Below, piece after piece: positions 27,801-35,305 of a stretch of DNA of 64,000 nt (positions are counted from its first letter, which is position 1; each line of letters opens with the position of its first letter). Below the pieces are notes generated by a model, which saw only the letters and a program-made list of their open reading frames with translations, was not told the DNA's origin and did no database searches. A program made the position numbers and the translations under genes. The DNA comes from Bacteroidales bacterium (GTDB taxonomy: Bacteria > Bacteroidota > Bacteroidia > Bacteroidales > UBA10428), in contig JAFGTR010000005.1 in NCBI GenBank assembly GCA_016934055.1, forward strand, positions 1 to 64,000, given 5' to 3'.

Positions 27801-30800
27801 AAAGCCTGGGCTGAAGTGCCGCTGAATATTGTGGTGTTGCTGCCGGGAGTATAAGTGGCGCCGGAACTGATGGTGAAATCTCCCTTCACTTCCACGTTCT
27901 GGCCGCCTGCATTTAAGGTCGGGCTGTTGGTGCTGTTCAGGTTAAGATCGTTAAGTATTGTTAAAGCCCGGGCTGCGATTGGGGAAGAAAGCCCGACAAT
28001 ATTGTGCGGCTGTGCAGCCAGGGTAAGCGTTCCCGCGCCTGCACCCGCCTTGTTAATGTTCAGGTTCCAGAAAGGCACCGTGGAATTGATGTTGAAATTG
28101 ACGGCCGAGGCCGGTATGGTGACATTCACCGTTCCGCCCGTAACCGAATAATTCTCTGCCCCAACACCTATAACAATTCCGCCATTTACGGCAGTACCGG
28201 ATGCAGTGGGACCGCTGACATTCAGCGTGCCGCCCGACATATGAAATTGCGATGTGCTGTAAGGCCATGTGAATACCGGGTAATCGGTTACTGTTGCAGG
28301 ACCATTCACATTCACCGTGCCGCCGGTCTGAATCCAGGAACCGGTGTGACTGGCGGTATTGGAAGGGCGTATCTGGTTAGCGGTCAACGTGCCACCCTCA
28401 ATATAGATCGATCCGCCTTCGCGGGTCACGATGGATCCCTGTCCCATTCCCATCGCATTGAATGACCCCAGGCTGATCTTCAGGTTTCCGTATACCACCA
28501 GGGCCGCTGCCCCCAGTGTCACGTCGGCGCCGTTCACCCAAAGGCCCGCGTTATCATTCTGATCGGTGCCGATATCATAATTGGTCACAGTAGTTCTTAA
28601 CCGCGAAACCGTAATGTTTTCACCCAGTTTAAAGGTTCCGTTTTTCAGTGTGATCACATTATTTGAATTGTTCCCGTCAAAAGGCGAGGTGGCGGCATCA
28701 CTGAGCACCTCAACGGTAAAACTCTGGTCTGAGCCCTTGTCAACAATAAATCCGTAGAAAGAAGTAGCAGCATTGACGATAGCCGTGGCATTGGAGGAAC
28801 CGGTAAAGGTCAGGTCGGCCGCACCCAGGGTATTGGCTGCAAAATCAGCATTATTGGTCAGGTCAACCGTTCCTTCATTGGTGAAATCACCCGAGAGTAT
28901 GATGTTATGGGTGACAGCGCCGGATCCGGTCGACAGGGCGGCCCCGCTTTGCACATCCATATCGCCGGCTACAATTAAGGTGCGGGAAGCGGCTGTTGCA
29001 TCATTCACCTGGAAGGTGCCCTGTGACACTTCCAGGTCACCGTTTAATGTAATGTCATTGACCTGGATGGCCGTTTTGCCTGCTCCGGCATTGATTTTCA
29101 GATTATTGTATGTTGCCTGGGCGGGCAGGTCAAACGATGAAAGAACTCCGTTATACGTATACTCATAGGTGCCGCCGCCGGCGTCAACAAATGTGTTGCC
29201 GGTGGCATCCGGGAAATAACCTGTGGATGGTGTTCCGGAAACATGCGAAGATTGGATGGTTCCGCTTCCATCGAGATTCAACAGGGTATTGGTGAAACGG
29301 TAATCGCCCAGGTTCAGAATAGCGCCGCTTTCTACAGACATTGCATTGCCTGAAGTAGTTACATCCTGTGTCAGTGTTACCGTATACCCGTTAAGAATGA
29401 TCACCCTGTCGTCATCCTGCGGCACCCGGCTTCCGACAAGCTCTGTGCCGCTAGGGTCCGTGGTCCATGTGCTTGCTGTATGCCAGTCACCGGTATTATA
29501 GGAATAAAGCACCGCACGTTCCGTGGTTGTCCATTCCCCTGCAATAGTATTTGAAAGAGCATGGGTAAGACTGTTTGTGCCTGAAACGGCAGCCCGTTTT
29601 TCCCAGGCCGGACCTCCTGTCCATTGCACCAGTGAGAAGTTGGCCGGATCACCCAATGCTTCGGTGCCATGCCAGGTGAAGGTGACATCGCCGCTGTTCA
29701 GGGTATAATCGGGGGTCAGTATATCCCAGTATTTGGCCAGCGATTCCGAACCGGGGACCATGTTGGGACTTGTGCCTTCCACGGCCCTGATAAAAATCCT
29801 TCCACTGGTTGCACCGGCTGTGCCAGCCAGGGTAACCGGGGTGTATTTGGCCCCGGTGCCGACAGGGTATTCCATGGAAGCATTGGCGATGGTCCCCTGT
29901 TTGATCAGGTAACCCGTACCACCTGTCACGATCATGTGCGAACCGTCAAAAGAGCCGAAAACTGGGTTGTAAAGGGTAAGATCATAATCACCGATGCTGA
30001 GATTGCCGCTGGTGAGTGTTAAGGTATTATTAATGGTGGTTGCCGATGTCAGTGATTTTACACCGCCGCCGTCAATTTCGAGGTTGCCGTAGGATAGATT
30101 GGCAATATCCTGGGAATTATTGCTCTGGTATACAATTGTACTGGCGTTATCCAGTGCAATGGAGGTATAGTTCAGGGGAAACAGCACTTCGGTCGGATCA
30201 CCGGTATTCCCCAGTGACAATGTGGTTCCGGCGCCCAATGAAAATATCCCGGTACCGTTTCCGGTGATCTGGTAGACATCGGATGCCAGTTCTGCAGAAC
30301 CGGTAATCGACAGGTCATTGTCAACAGTGATGGCACCTGACAGCGTTTTAACGTCACTTCCTGATACCGTGAGGTTGTGGTAATTAAATGCGGCTGCCGT
30401 TTGCGATGTAGTACCGTTGTAATCGACAGTACTGCCGGTAATGGTATAGGAATTTGTTCCCGGTGTGAATGTACCTGCAATACCTACGGTTCCGGTACCG
30501 GACAAAGTTCTGTCCCCGGTGCTGTTGCTGGTAAGATTGTAATAGTTGAAGGCCGGTATAGTCTGTGGTCCGCTGCCGTTAAAAACAACCGTGCTGGTAT
30601 TGGCGGTAAAGGCATTGGGTGTGAATGCACCGGTAAGTGTTATCGTACCGGCATTCCCTGTTAAAGCTCCACAGGAAAGGTCGCCGGAGACATTAAGAAA
30701 ACCTGATCCGGTGAAGGTGACCGGGTCGGAAGCCGTAAGCGAAAGACTGCTGTTGACCGTAAAGGTTCCTGTACCGATGTTGATTGCATTTGTGTTGATG

Positions 30801-32572
30801 CGCGTGACTGTTGCTGCCGAAAGCGTACTGCCATTCATGTTCAGCGTAGCTCCTTCGAGGGAGAGTGTCCCGGTAACATTCGTAGTGCCTGCACACATTG
30901 TGGCGGTGACTCCGTTGGATATGGTCAGGTTATTATAGGTTCCCGGCAGGATATTGGAAACTGCATTGGAATAGGTAACCGTTCCTCCGGTGGCGTTGAT
31001 GCTGCCGGTTCCGCAGGTAACAGTACCTGTGAAATCAATGTCACCGGTTGTGTTGATAACACCATTGGGGGCAAAAGAGTTGGAAACCGTGGTTGCTCCA
31101 CAGAAGGTTGCATTTGCCGGTGTCACCAGGTTATAATAGGTGCCGGCGATGATGTTGGTGGCTGTTGCAGCATAGGTGGCTGTTCCTCCGGTTGCGTTGA
31201 CACTTCCGCCACAGCTGGATGTCCCGTTAACATTCAGGTTATTTGACGTATTCAGTGTGCCGCCGCTGACCGAAAAGGCTTCATTTATAGTAAGAGCTCC
31301 TCCGGCAGTTTTTGTTCCTGCACCCGATAAGGTAAGATTCTGATAGGTTGGCGTGGCTGAAACAGATTGTGCAACACCGCTGGCATACTCAACGGTAGTT
31401 CCCGCAGCAATATTATTGGTGCCAAAAGCAGGCCATGTGGTGGCAACGCTTACCGAACCCAGCCTGAAAATGCCGGATGTAAGATTCAAAGTACCGGTAC
31501 CTGTAAGCTGATAGCCTTCGTCATTAAAAACACTTCCTGCAACAGTCCCGCCAATGGTCAACTGGTTTGCATTAATGTTTTTGGCTGCATTCAAGGTTAC
31601 CCCGTTTGCATTTTCGATATAAACACCACCCGACCCTGTCCAGCTGGCAGGAAATTCAACACCGGTGGTTTGAGCAGCCGAGCCCATATATCGAAGTGAA
31701 GCCCCTGCAGCATAAGAAGGAACTACACTGGCGGTAACCGTACCATCACCTTCCATTGAAAGCATATTGTTTACGGTTATACCTGTGGTTGTTTTATTAC
31801 CTGAACCGGATAAAGTTAAATTATAATAAACATAAGTGCCTGCAGTCTGTGCACCGGCATTGTTGTAATTAACAGTACCACTTGTCGGAGCAGTAGCTGA
31901 ACCGTTGATATCACTGGTAATACCGCCACCCGAAATCGTACCACCAACTTGTAACGTACCATCTCCTGAAAAACAGATATACGTTCTTAGATTAGTGTTA
32001 TTCATTGTAATATTTCCAATAACAGTAACAGTCCCCGAGGTGATATTAACATAGGAATCTCGTGTATTAACATTTGTTGAATTCAGCGCTAATGAACCTG
32101 TTACGAAGGAACCTGTAACCTCAATATACTTGTTAATATTATTGGTATTAGCAGAAATTGTAGTTGTGCCTGTTACCGTTAATGAGTAAGTTGTAGGAAT
32201 AGTCACAGTTGTATTGGCATTCCCGTTATTTATTGTTAAGGCACCAATGGCATTTGCCGGACTAATATCCATACTTACTGAATGTCCGTTACGTATGGTA
32301 ACTGTTCCTGCTCCTGCAGCCGTGCCAGGATAATCTCCAGGCGAACAATTTATCCACGCGCCTCCGCTGCGCACTTGCCATGTTGTATTAACACTCCAGT
32401 TACCTGCTGCCCTTGTTTGATAATCGCCGTCGACCTGACTTAATAGAACTGAACTTGATGAAAACCATACAATTGAAATAAAAGTCGTAATACGTATATA
32501 ATACCCCCAAGTATTTATGGATTCCCTTACAACACATGCAGGCAAAAATATGTTGAGTATTCTAATCACCAA
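21827..32572 (-). CDS. giant repetitive surface protein (3581 aa)
   Basis: This is a Thr/Ser/Gly/Asn-rich protein of about 3,580 residues, consistent with a surface adhesin. After a hydrophobic N-terminal segment ending near SVLLSQ, four large modules begin with a G/D-x-W ... W segment: GNWSVNTTW (about residue 55), GDWHTASTW (about 1025), RDWNDRFSW (about 1920) and GNWGDITSW (about 2800). Each is followed by beta-helix-like repeats (NNLTISNG, YNLTLSGSGNKTT). The last ~400 residues are Ig/PKD-like (VCSGSAGHVYSTESGMSSYV, VCQGVTVIYATEAGMSNYFW). The end, PGPAYHIPNDNAP, matches the tail of the next protein. No ATG lies in the N-terminal frame; TTG 32572 or GTG 32569 are possible starts, so the 5' end is uncertain. 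It is first in the locus with PorP/SprF. Confidence 0.85.
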   Translation of the reverse strand: MVIRILNIFLPACVVRESINTWGYYIRITTFISIVWFSSSSVLLSQVDGDYQTRAAGNWSVNTTWQVRSGGAWINCSPGDYPGTAAGAGTVTIRNGHSVSMDISPANAIGALTINNGNANTTVTIPTTYSLTVTGTTTISANTNNINKYIEVTGSFVTGSLALNSTNVNTRDSYVNITSGTVTVIGNITMNNTNLRTYICFSGDGTLQVGGTISGGGITSDINGSATAPTSGTVNYNNAGAQTAGTYVYYNLTLSGSGNKTTTGITVNNMLSMEGDGTVTASVVPSYAAGASLRYMGSAAQTTGVEFPASWTGSGGVYIENANGVTLNAAKNINANQLTIGGTVAGSVFNDEGYQLTGTGTLNLTSGIFRLGSVSVATTWPAFGTNNIAAGTTVEYASGVAQSVSATPTYQNLTLSGAGTKTAGGALTINEAFSVSGGTLNTSNNLNVNGTSSCGGSVNATGGTATYAATATNIIAGTYYNLVTPANATFCGATTVSNSFAPNGVINTTGDIDFTGTVTCGTGSINATGGTVTYSNAVSNILPGTYNNLTISNGVTATMCAGTTNVTGTLSLEGATLNMNGSTLSAATVTRINTNAINIGTGTFTVNSSLSLTASDPVTFTGSGFLNVSGDLSCGALTGNAGTITLTGAFTPNAFTANTSTVVFNGSGPQTIPAFNYYNLTSNSTGDRTLSGTGTVGIAGTFTPGTNSYTITGSTVDYNGTTSQTAAAFNYHNLTVSGSDVKTLSGAITVDNDLSITGSAELASDVYQITGNGTGIFSLGAGTTLSLGNTGDPTEVLFPLNYTSIALDNASTIVYQSNNSQDIANLSYGNLEIDGGGVKSLTSATTINNTLTLTSGNLSIGDYDLTLYNPVFGSFDGSHMIVTGGTGYLIKQGTIANASMEYPVGTGAKYTPVTLAGTAGATSGRIFIRAVEGTSPNMVPGSESLAKYWDILTPDYTLNSGDVTFTWHGTEALGDPANFSLVQWTGGPAWEKRAAVSGTNSLTHALSNTIAGEWTTTERAVLYSYNTGDWHTASTWTTDPSGTELVGSRVPQDDDRVIILNGYTVTLTQDVTTSGNAMSVESGAILNLGDYRFTNTLLNLDGSGTIQSSHVSGTPSTGYFPDATGNTFVDAGGGTYEYTYNGVLSSFDLPAQATYNNLKINAGAGKTAIQVNDITLNGDLEVSQGTFQVNDATAASRTLIVAGDMDVQSGAALSTGSGAVTHNIILSGDFTNEGTVDLTNNADFAANTLGAADLTFTGSSNATAIVNAATSFYGFIVDKGSDQSFTVEVLSDAATSPFDGNNSNNVITLKNGTFKLGENITVSRLRTTVTNYDIGTDQNDNAGLWVNGADVTLGAAALVVYGNLKISLGSFNAMGMGQGSIVTREGGSIYIEGGTLTANQIRPSNTASHTGSWIQTGGTVNVNGPATVTDYPVFTWPYSTSQFHMSGGTLNVSGPTASGTAVNGGIVIGVGAENYSVTGGTVNVTIPASAVNFNINSTVPFWNLNINKAGAGAGTLTLAAQPHNIVGLSSPIAARALTILNDLNLNSTNSPTLNAGGQNVEVKGDFTISSGATYTPGSNTTIFSGTSAQAFDNSGTITAGLYKFKVNKSAGTLNLGGSVTDYTVTDSLIISQGTLDDGGMTINVAGNIYTAGTHTGSGKITLNASVLQTIEASSIGSPSLGNLEVNNGNGTAGFVATQLLSDLTVNTLILTSDHIFDIGVNGLTVNTNPISGGTFSATRMILTAGNSSDGGLTVGISGNYPANTTIAVFPVGTAYGYTATEIRTNASGASGNLSGNHTIIPVNSTHPAATIGGFAIPYYWRSKTSITGANNTNIDIRYTYYTVPPSFTFWFFFTAYYHPWLIDATGATDMGNNVSSQSLVPFIGIGFIDSDYSVGATAFGISPFNLFVRTLYSRDVAPLPRDWNDRFSWSETGHGGGAAVDYPNAQDNVIIGNDHTVVADADNAICATLEIGAGSTLDLSTYTGHTFDVVTGSGELRISSSGATARFPTGDFGEFLNEEGGTVEYYITGTQDFTIPTRQGPTENLTPLTHYRNLEITPTAGRYIAMPNTDLEIYDSLTVQGAGGTAIVRLNTAAARTLLINGSLNITGGNLQFRTGTTQTLNVLTDVNVSAGAVFDVENTAGTAHSMSITGNLTNNGTFDMRTANTCNVTFTGSVDKSITGTTGTALTDFNNLTIDKGTSQTPVLTVDVDGTFSSPDNNWLTLSNGTFRYKSASDLNISTTSAFTIPQTACLHINNAATTVSIADNASDNNDLYLNGKLLLENGTVNIGDPANNNNNDIEYSESCSSELTISGGTLFVNGQIRRNTTSLGGILQYTQTGGDVTINGRNANTARSKLEVLNTGSSFILTGGTLFLVRGGGTTYGDLYLRPASSSTSAAGNIYLATASGTGNQTFLVDANVPLGSLTVNGFDAGNTANAQLNIDPLVLYGGLTINANGTFNTNNLDLTLAGDFDNSGTFTAGTTDVTTFNGVTQTLSGNNTTFCNLAVNPSTSVTLKASSNITVNDELRILSGSLVDGGNTITVKGNLINYTTHTSSNPAAGGILLQGTLNQVISGNGSSTPAYFGRVELDNGAGALLQQDVTFNDALILTNGSINIDDQLLTIGSGASLTPGAGSFGISKMIYTNGAITTARGITMPIPASASDITCPIGVNGKYTPVRFDYSANSTPGSVNVIAINNAHPTALYPDNVLQYYWAITSSGISNFIGDIYMYYLDGDVSVTPPNTESDYISGRLSGATWTKLPGLVDDVNNISQFPFTSATTDFSGDFTAGIDTALPTTVPTYYSNVDFGNWGDITSWTPVPSAGVPNGAIMVIQPGDTIILETDNKKSYKTTINGRLEVGSTIGHYLGIVDGTGVLALTDGKLPAGRFDQFFSCAGGALEYGDSGTPKDYTMSTIPSTLRMLLLTGGGKRIMPNKDITICELLDIGGTTTLDNSVNNRTIYLNGDITRDAGASFSSGTGSGAKVVFQGSSAQSVGTFTTTNAFNHVQLNNSLGLTLTGPVDMKGNLTLTSGNITTTSANILYMNSGISTVSPTGGSFASFVNGPLKKKITGGYLFQFPIGKGTRHGKAAINLPNDGDWTAEYFNTGRTGMAVPAFASPLTAASTTEYWTISGPASKQAYVTLRWDPVSDIRPAVSQDGIAGMRVAELNTGTSQWNEQTTSASGDNNNGTATTTDKMNLDTHDYTLACVGTINARARFSSTDDVCVGGSIPVEFTGITGNYTYTISYTIGGADQTDITGINASTTTITASTAGEYELNGFTYNIPTSPTAGIFDATTVTVNEAPSTADAGADQTSSAMCGLTSTLLEGNTSAVGTGSWSVVSGSGGVIDEPSNPTSTFNGTSGVTYVLRWTISNDPCTPSTDDVTISFLQAPAVTLSGDNEVCSGSAGHVYSTESGMSSYVWNVTGGTVTAGGTGVDDEVTVSWGAAGTGQVSVNYTNANGCDADLPTDLSVTIKPLPVPTITGSDTVCQGVTVIYATEAGMSNYFWTVINITVDTAAHTIVAGGTATDNTITIRWDGYEDHRVSVNYEDDGCAATLPTDLDIWVSKQPEPGPAYHIPNDNAP

Positions 32573-32917
32573 AAAGGAAATAAAATGCTGAAGAATAAGA
32601 AAAGTTAAAACACAAAAAAATGAATATTATTGAAATTCTCATATCTCGGGACTATCGTATGGGACTTTTATACATTCTGAAATCCGCAATTGACAAACTA
32701 AAAATACGTTAACACAATAATAAAGTTACTGAAATTCTTCTTTTTTTGAAAAAAGATGATCAATATCATTTCATTCATCTATACTGATTTGGATAAAAAT
32801 ATAAGAAATATTTTAACCTGTCAACAAACAGTTCTGCATCGTGTTTAATATATATAAGAACTACAATAACTTACGACAGGAAGGATTGTTAATAAAAAAA
32901 ACAGGATTTTTTTTAAT
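32573..32917. other. AT-rich upstream region of the giant gene
   Basis: This 345-base AT-rich stretch should contain the promoter of the giant surface-protein gene. No clear TAnnTTTG/TTTG pair was found on the minus strand; the nearest is CAAACTAA at about 32695 (plus-strand reading), a weak match. No gene or RNA was recognised. Confidence 0.5.
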
Positions 32918-33179
32918 GTCCGGAACAGGATTTTAAAGGATGTTAATGATGGACAGGATTAATATCATGTCTATCTTTTAAATCTTTTTAAATCCTGTTC
33001 AGACACTATCCTGTCTATCCTTTTAATCTTTTTAAATCCTGTTCAGACACTATCATGTCTATCCTTTTAATCTTTTTAATCCTGTTCAGACACTATCATG
33101 TCTATCCTTTTAATCTTTTTAATCCTGTTCAGACACTATCCTGTCTATCCTTTCAATCCTTTATAATCCTGTTCCAGAC
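32918..33179. repeat. tandem 43-44 bp array with terminal inverted repeats
   Basis: About four and a half head-to-tail copies of a 43-44 bp unit (core tatcMtgtctatccttttaa ... atcctgttcagac) fill this block. The ends form an inverted repeat: gtccggaacaggattttaaa from 32918 and tttataatcctgttccagac up to 33179, with two or three mismatches. The last base of the array is the first base (plus-strand reading) of the pntB stop codon. The copies have no unique spacers. A related two-copy block is at 60789-60869, next to another stop codon. Confidence 0.85.
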
Positions 33180-34600
33180 TACAAATTCTTTATCTCCCCC
33201 ACCAGGCTCTGCAGTGTATCCTTAGCATTGCCGAATAACATACGGGTTTTGTCGTGGTAAAACAGGTTGTTCTCGATGGCGGCATAGCCCTTGCCCATGC
33301 CACGCTTCATCACAATGATATTTTTTGCTTCGTGGGCGTTGATGATGGGCATGCCGTAAATCGGACTGCAGGGGTCGTCGAGTGCGGCGGGATTAACCAC
33401 GTCGTTGGCGCCGATGACAACGGCCACGTCGACATTTGGCATGGCGGGGTTGATGTTTTCCATCTCAACCAGTTTCTCATAAGGCACATCAGCCTCGGCC
33501 AATAACACATTCATATGACCGGGCATACGGCCGGCCACGGGATGGATGGCATATTTTACATCCACACCTCTGTTGGTGAGCATCTCATCGAGTTCACTGC
33601 ATATATGCTGTGCCTGGGCTGCCGCAAGGCCATAACCGGGAATGATCACCACCTTCTGGCTGTAATTGAGCAGCACACTGGCATCGCTAAGCGTGATCTC
33701 TTTTATATGGCCGTCAACATCATTTTCAGCGCTGCCTGAACTGCCACCAAAGGCACCCAGAATTACGTTGCCCAGCGACCGGTTCATCGCTTTACACATA
33801 AGCACGGTGAGGATGGTCCCGGCAGAACCAACCAGGATACCACCTGTCAGCATGGCCTGGTTGTCATAGAGAAAGCCTCCCATGGCAGCGGCAACGCCGG
33901 TAAATGAGTTCAGCAGGGAGATGACCACAGGCATATCAGCACCACCAATGGGCATGACAAAGAAAATACCATAGACAAGAGCAATACCCAGCAACAGGTA
34001 CATCCATATCATCTCTGAACGGGGATCCACCTGTCCGCGTGACATGACAAAAATGGCAAGGGCAACGATGACAACCAGAAAAATTATGTTAATAATCCTG
34101 ACGACCGGTGATTTCCAGTCATGAATTCGACCGTCAAGTTTGCCAAAGGCAATCATGCTGCCGGTAAAAGAAACACTGCCGATGACCATAGCCACGATGA
34201 TGGCCAGCACCTCGCCATGTAACATGTTGGCCAGGTGGGTTTCACCGCCAAGACATGGAAATTCCATGAGCGAGATCAGCGCGGCGCAGGCTCCTCCCAT
34301 CCCGTTGAAGAAAGACACAAGCTGGGGCATGGCCGTCATCTTCACTTTAACGGCTATCAGCCAGCCGACGACAAGACCAGCCGCAATGGCCGCTATGATA
34401 TAACCAACATTATGAATACGTGTTCCATTATGCCTGTGCCACAGGATGGTGGCTATGATGGCAAACGTCATACCAAAAGCGGCAAGCAGGTTACCGCGAC
34501 GTGCTGTAACAGGATGACTCAGCATCTTCAGTCCCAAAATAAACAACACCGATGCTATGATGTAACTGATCTCAAGAATGTATGTGCCAATGAAAGACAT
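33179..34600 (-). CDS. pntB: NAD(P) transhydrogenase subunit beta
   Basis: This 473-aa protein has about nine membrane helices (residues 1-265; for example NLLAAFGMTFAIIATILW and GGADMPVVISLLNSFTGVAA), then the soluble NADP(H)-binding domain III (about 305-473). That domain shows VVIIPGYGLAAAQAQH, YAIHPVAGRMPGHMNVLL, VVIGANDVVNPAA and KRGMGKGYA. The complex couples hydride transfer between NADH and NADP+ to proton movement across the inner membrane, usually making NADPH. The gene order pntAA-pntAB-pntB on the minus strand is complete, with 56 bases between pntAB and pntB. The stop codon abuts the inverted-repeat array at 32918-33179. Confidence 0.96.
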   Translation of the reverse strand: MSFIGTYILEISYIIASVLFILGLKMLSHPVTARRGNLLAAFGMTFAIIATILWHRHNGTRIHNVGYIIAAIAAGLVVGWLIAVKVKMTAMPQLVSFFNGMGGACAALISLMEFPCLGGETHLANMLHGEVLAIIVAMVIGSVSFTGSMIAFGKLDGRIHDWKSPVVRIINIIFLVVIVALAIFVMSRGQVDPRSEMIWMYLLLGIALVYGIFFVMPIGGADMPVVISLLNSFTGVAAAMGGFLYDNQAMLTGGILVGSAGTILTVLMCKAMNRSLGNVILGAFGGSSGSAENDVDGHIKEITLSDASVLLNYSQKVVIIPGYGLAAAQAQHICSELDEMLTNRGVDVKYAIHPVAGRMPGHMNVLLAEADVPYEKLVEMENINPAMPNVDVAVVIGANDVVNPAALDDPCSPIYGMPIINAHEAKNIIVMKRGMGKGYAAIENNLFYHDKTRMLFGNAKDTLQSLVGEIKNL

Positions 34601-34656
34601 TTTACTTGTTTTGTGTGATTATGAATTAACAATGAATATCAGAAAAAATATATTGA

Positions 34657-34971
34657 CTACTTTTTTGCAGCCGGTTTCTTCTTAAACATATCAAGCATGC
34701 GGTCAGTCACCACAAAACCGCCCACCACATTAAGTGTTCCAAGAAAAACAGCCAGAAATCCGAATACCATGGCCAGAGATCCTTCAGCATGTCCCATTAC
34801 GATTATGGCGCCAATGATCACGACACCATGTATCGCGTTCGCACCTGACATCAGCGGGGTATGAAGAATGGCCGGAACATTTGAAATGACCTCAATGCCA
34901 AGAAAAACAGACAGTATGACAAGGAAAATCTCCTGCTTATACGTGTAAATAAATTCCAGAATCCCCTCCAT
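34657..34971 (-). CDS. pntAB: NAD(P) transhydrogenase subunit alpha, membrane part
   Basis: This 104-aa protein has three membrane helices (about residues 12-30 IFLVILSVFLGIEVI, 42-60 GANAIHGVVIIGAIIVMG, 66-90 SLAMVFGFLAVFLGTLNVVG), matching the membrane portion of the alpha subunit that is a separate gene in many bacteria. It ends in a Lys-rich tail (FKKKPAAKK). It lies 56 bases upstream of pntB and downstream of pntAA, from which it is separated by 334 bases of repeats. Together the three form the proton-translocating transhydrogenase. Confidence 0.93.
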   Translation of the reverse strand: MEGILEFIYTYKQEIFLVILSVFLGIEVISNVPAILHTPLMSGANAIHGVVIIGAIIVMGHAEGSLAMVFGFLAVFLGTLNVVGGFVVTDRMLDMFKKKPAAKK

Positions 34972-34975
34972 ATTA

Positions 34976-35305
34976 TTTTGTGATTTATTGATTTATTGAT
35001 TTATTGATTTATTGATTTTGTGATTTGTTGACCTGCCTGCGCTGCCGTTACGGCAGGCAGGTTTGTTGATTTGTTGACCTGCCCGACGGCAGGCGGGTTT
35101 GTTAATATGTGAATTTTTTAATCTGTCAATCTGCTAATCTGTCAATTTATCGAAACTGTTAGGGTTGTTGTGGTTGTTATGATTGTTCTTTACTCTTTGA
35201 TCTTCCTTCTTTGATCTTCCTTCTTTAATCTTCCTTCTTTGATCTTCCTTCTTTGATCTTTATTCTTTGATCTTTATTCTTGGTTCTTGCATTACTCGTC
35301 ACTTT
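34976..35305. repeat. composite repeat tract inside the transhydrogenase operon
   Basis: This 330-base tract separates pntAA from pntAB. In plus-strand order it has gatttatt units (about 34980-35028), palindrome acctgcctgcgctgccgtta...caggcaggt (35031-35062), a second, imperfect one acctgcccgacggcaggcgg (35077-35098), aatctgtcaatctgctaat units, ggttgttatgattgtt (about 35165-35187), tttgatcttcc units (about 35196-35270), ttcttggttcttg, and cacttttcacttttcac running into the pntAA stop codon. From the stop outward the order equals that at 14673 and 48884. Confidence 0.9.

Noticed and set aside
22497..31699. Many plus-strand open frames of 60-170 codons
   Set aside because: They are antisense to the giant surface-protein gene; its biased codon use keeps the opposite frames open.
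32918..33179. Possible CRISPR array
   Set aside because: The units are contiguous tandem copies without unique spacers, no cas genes are present, and the ends are inverted repeats.
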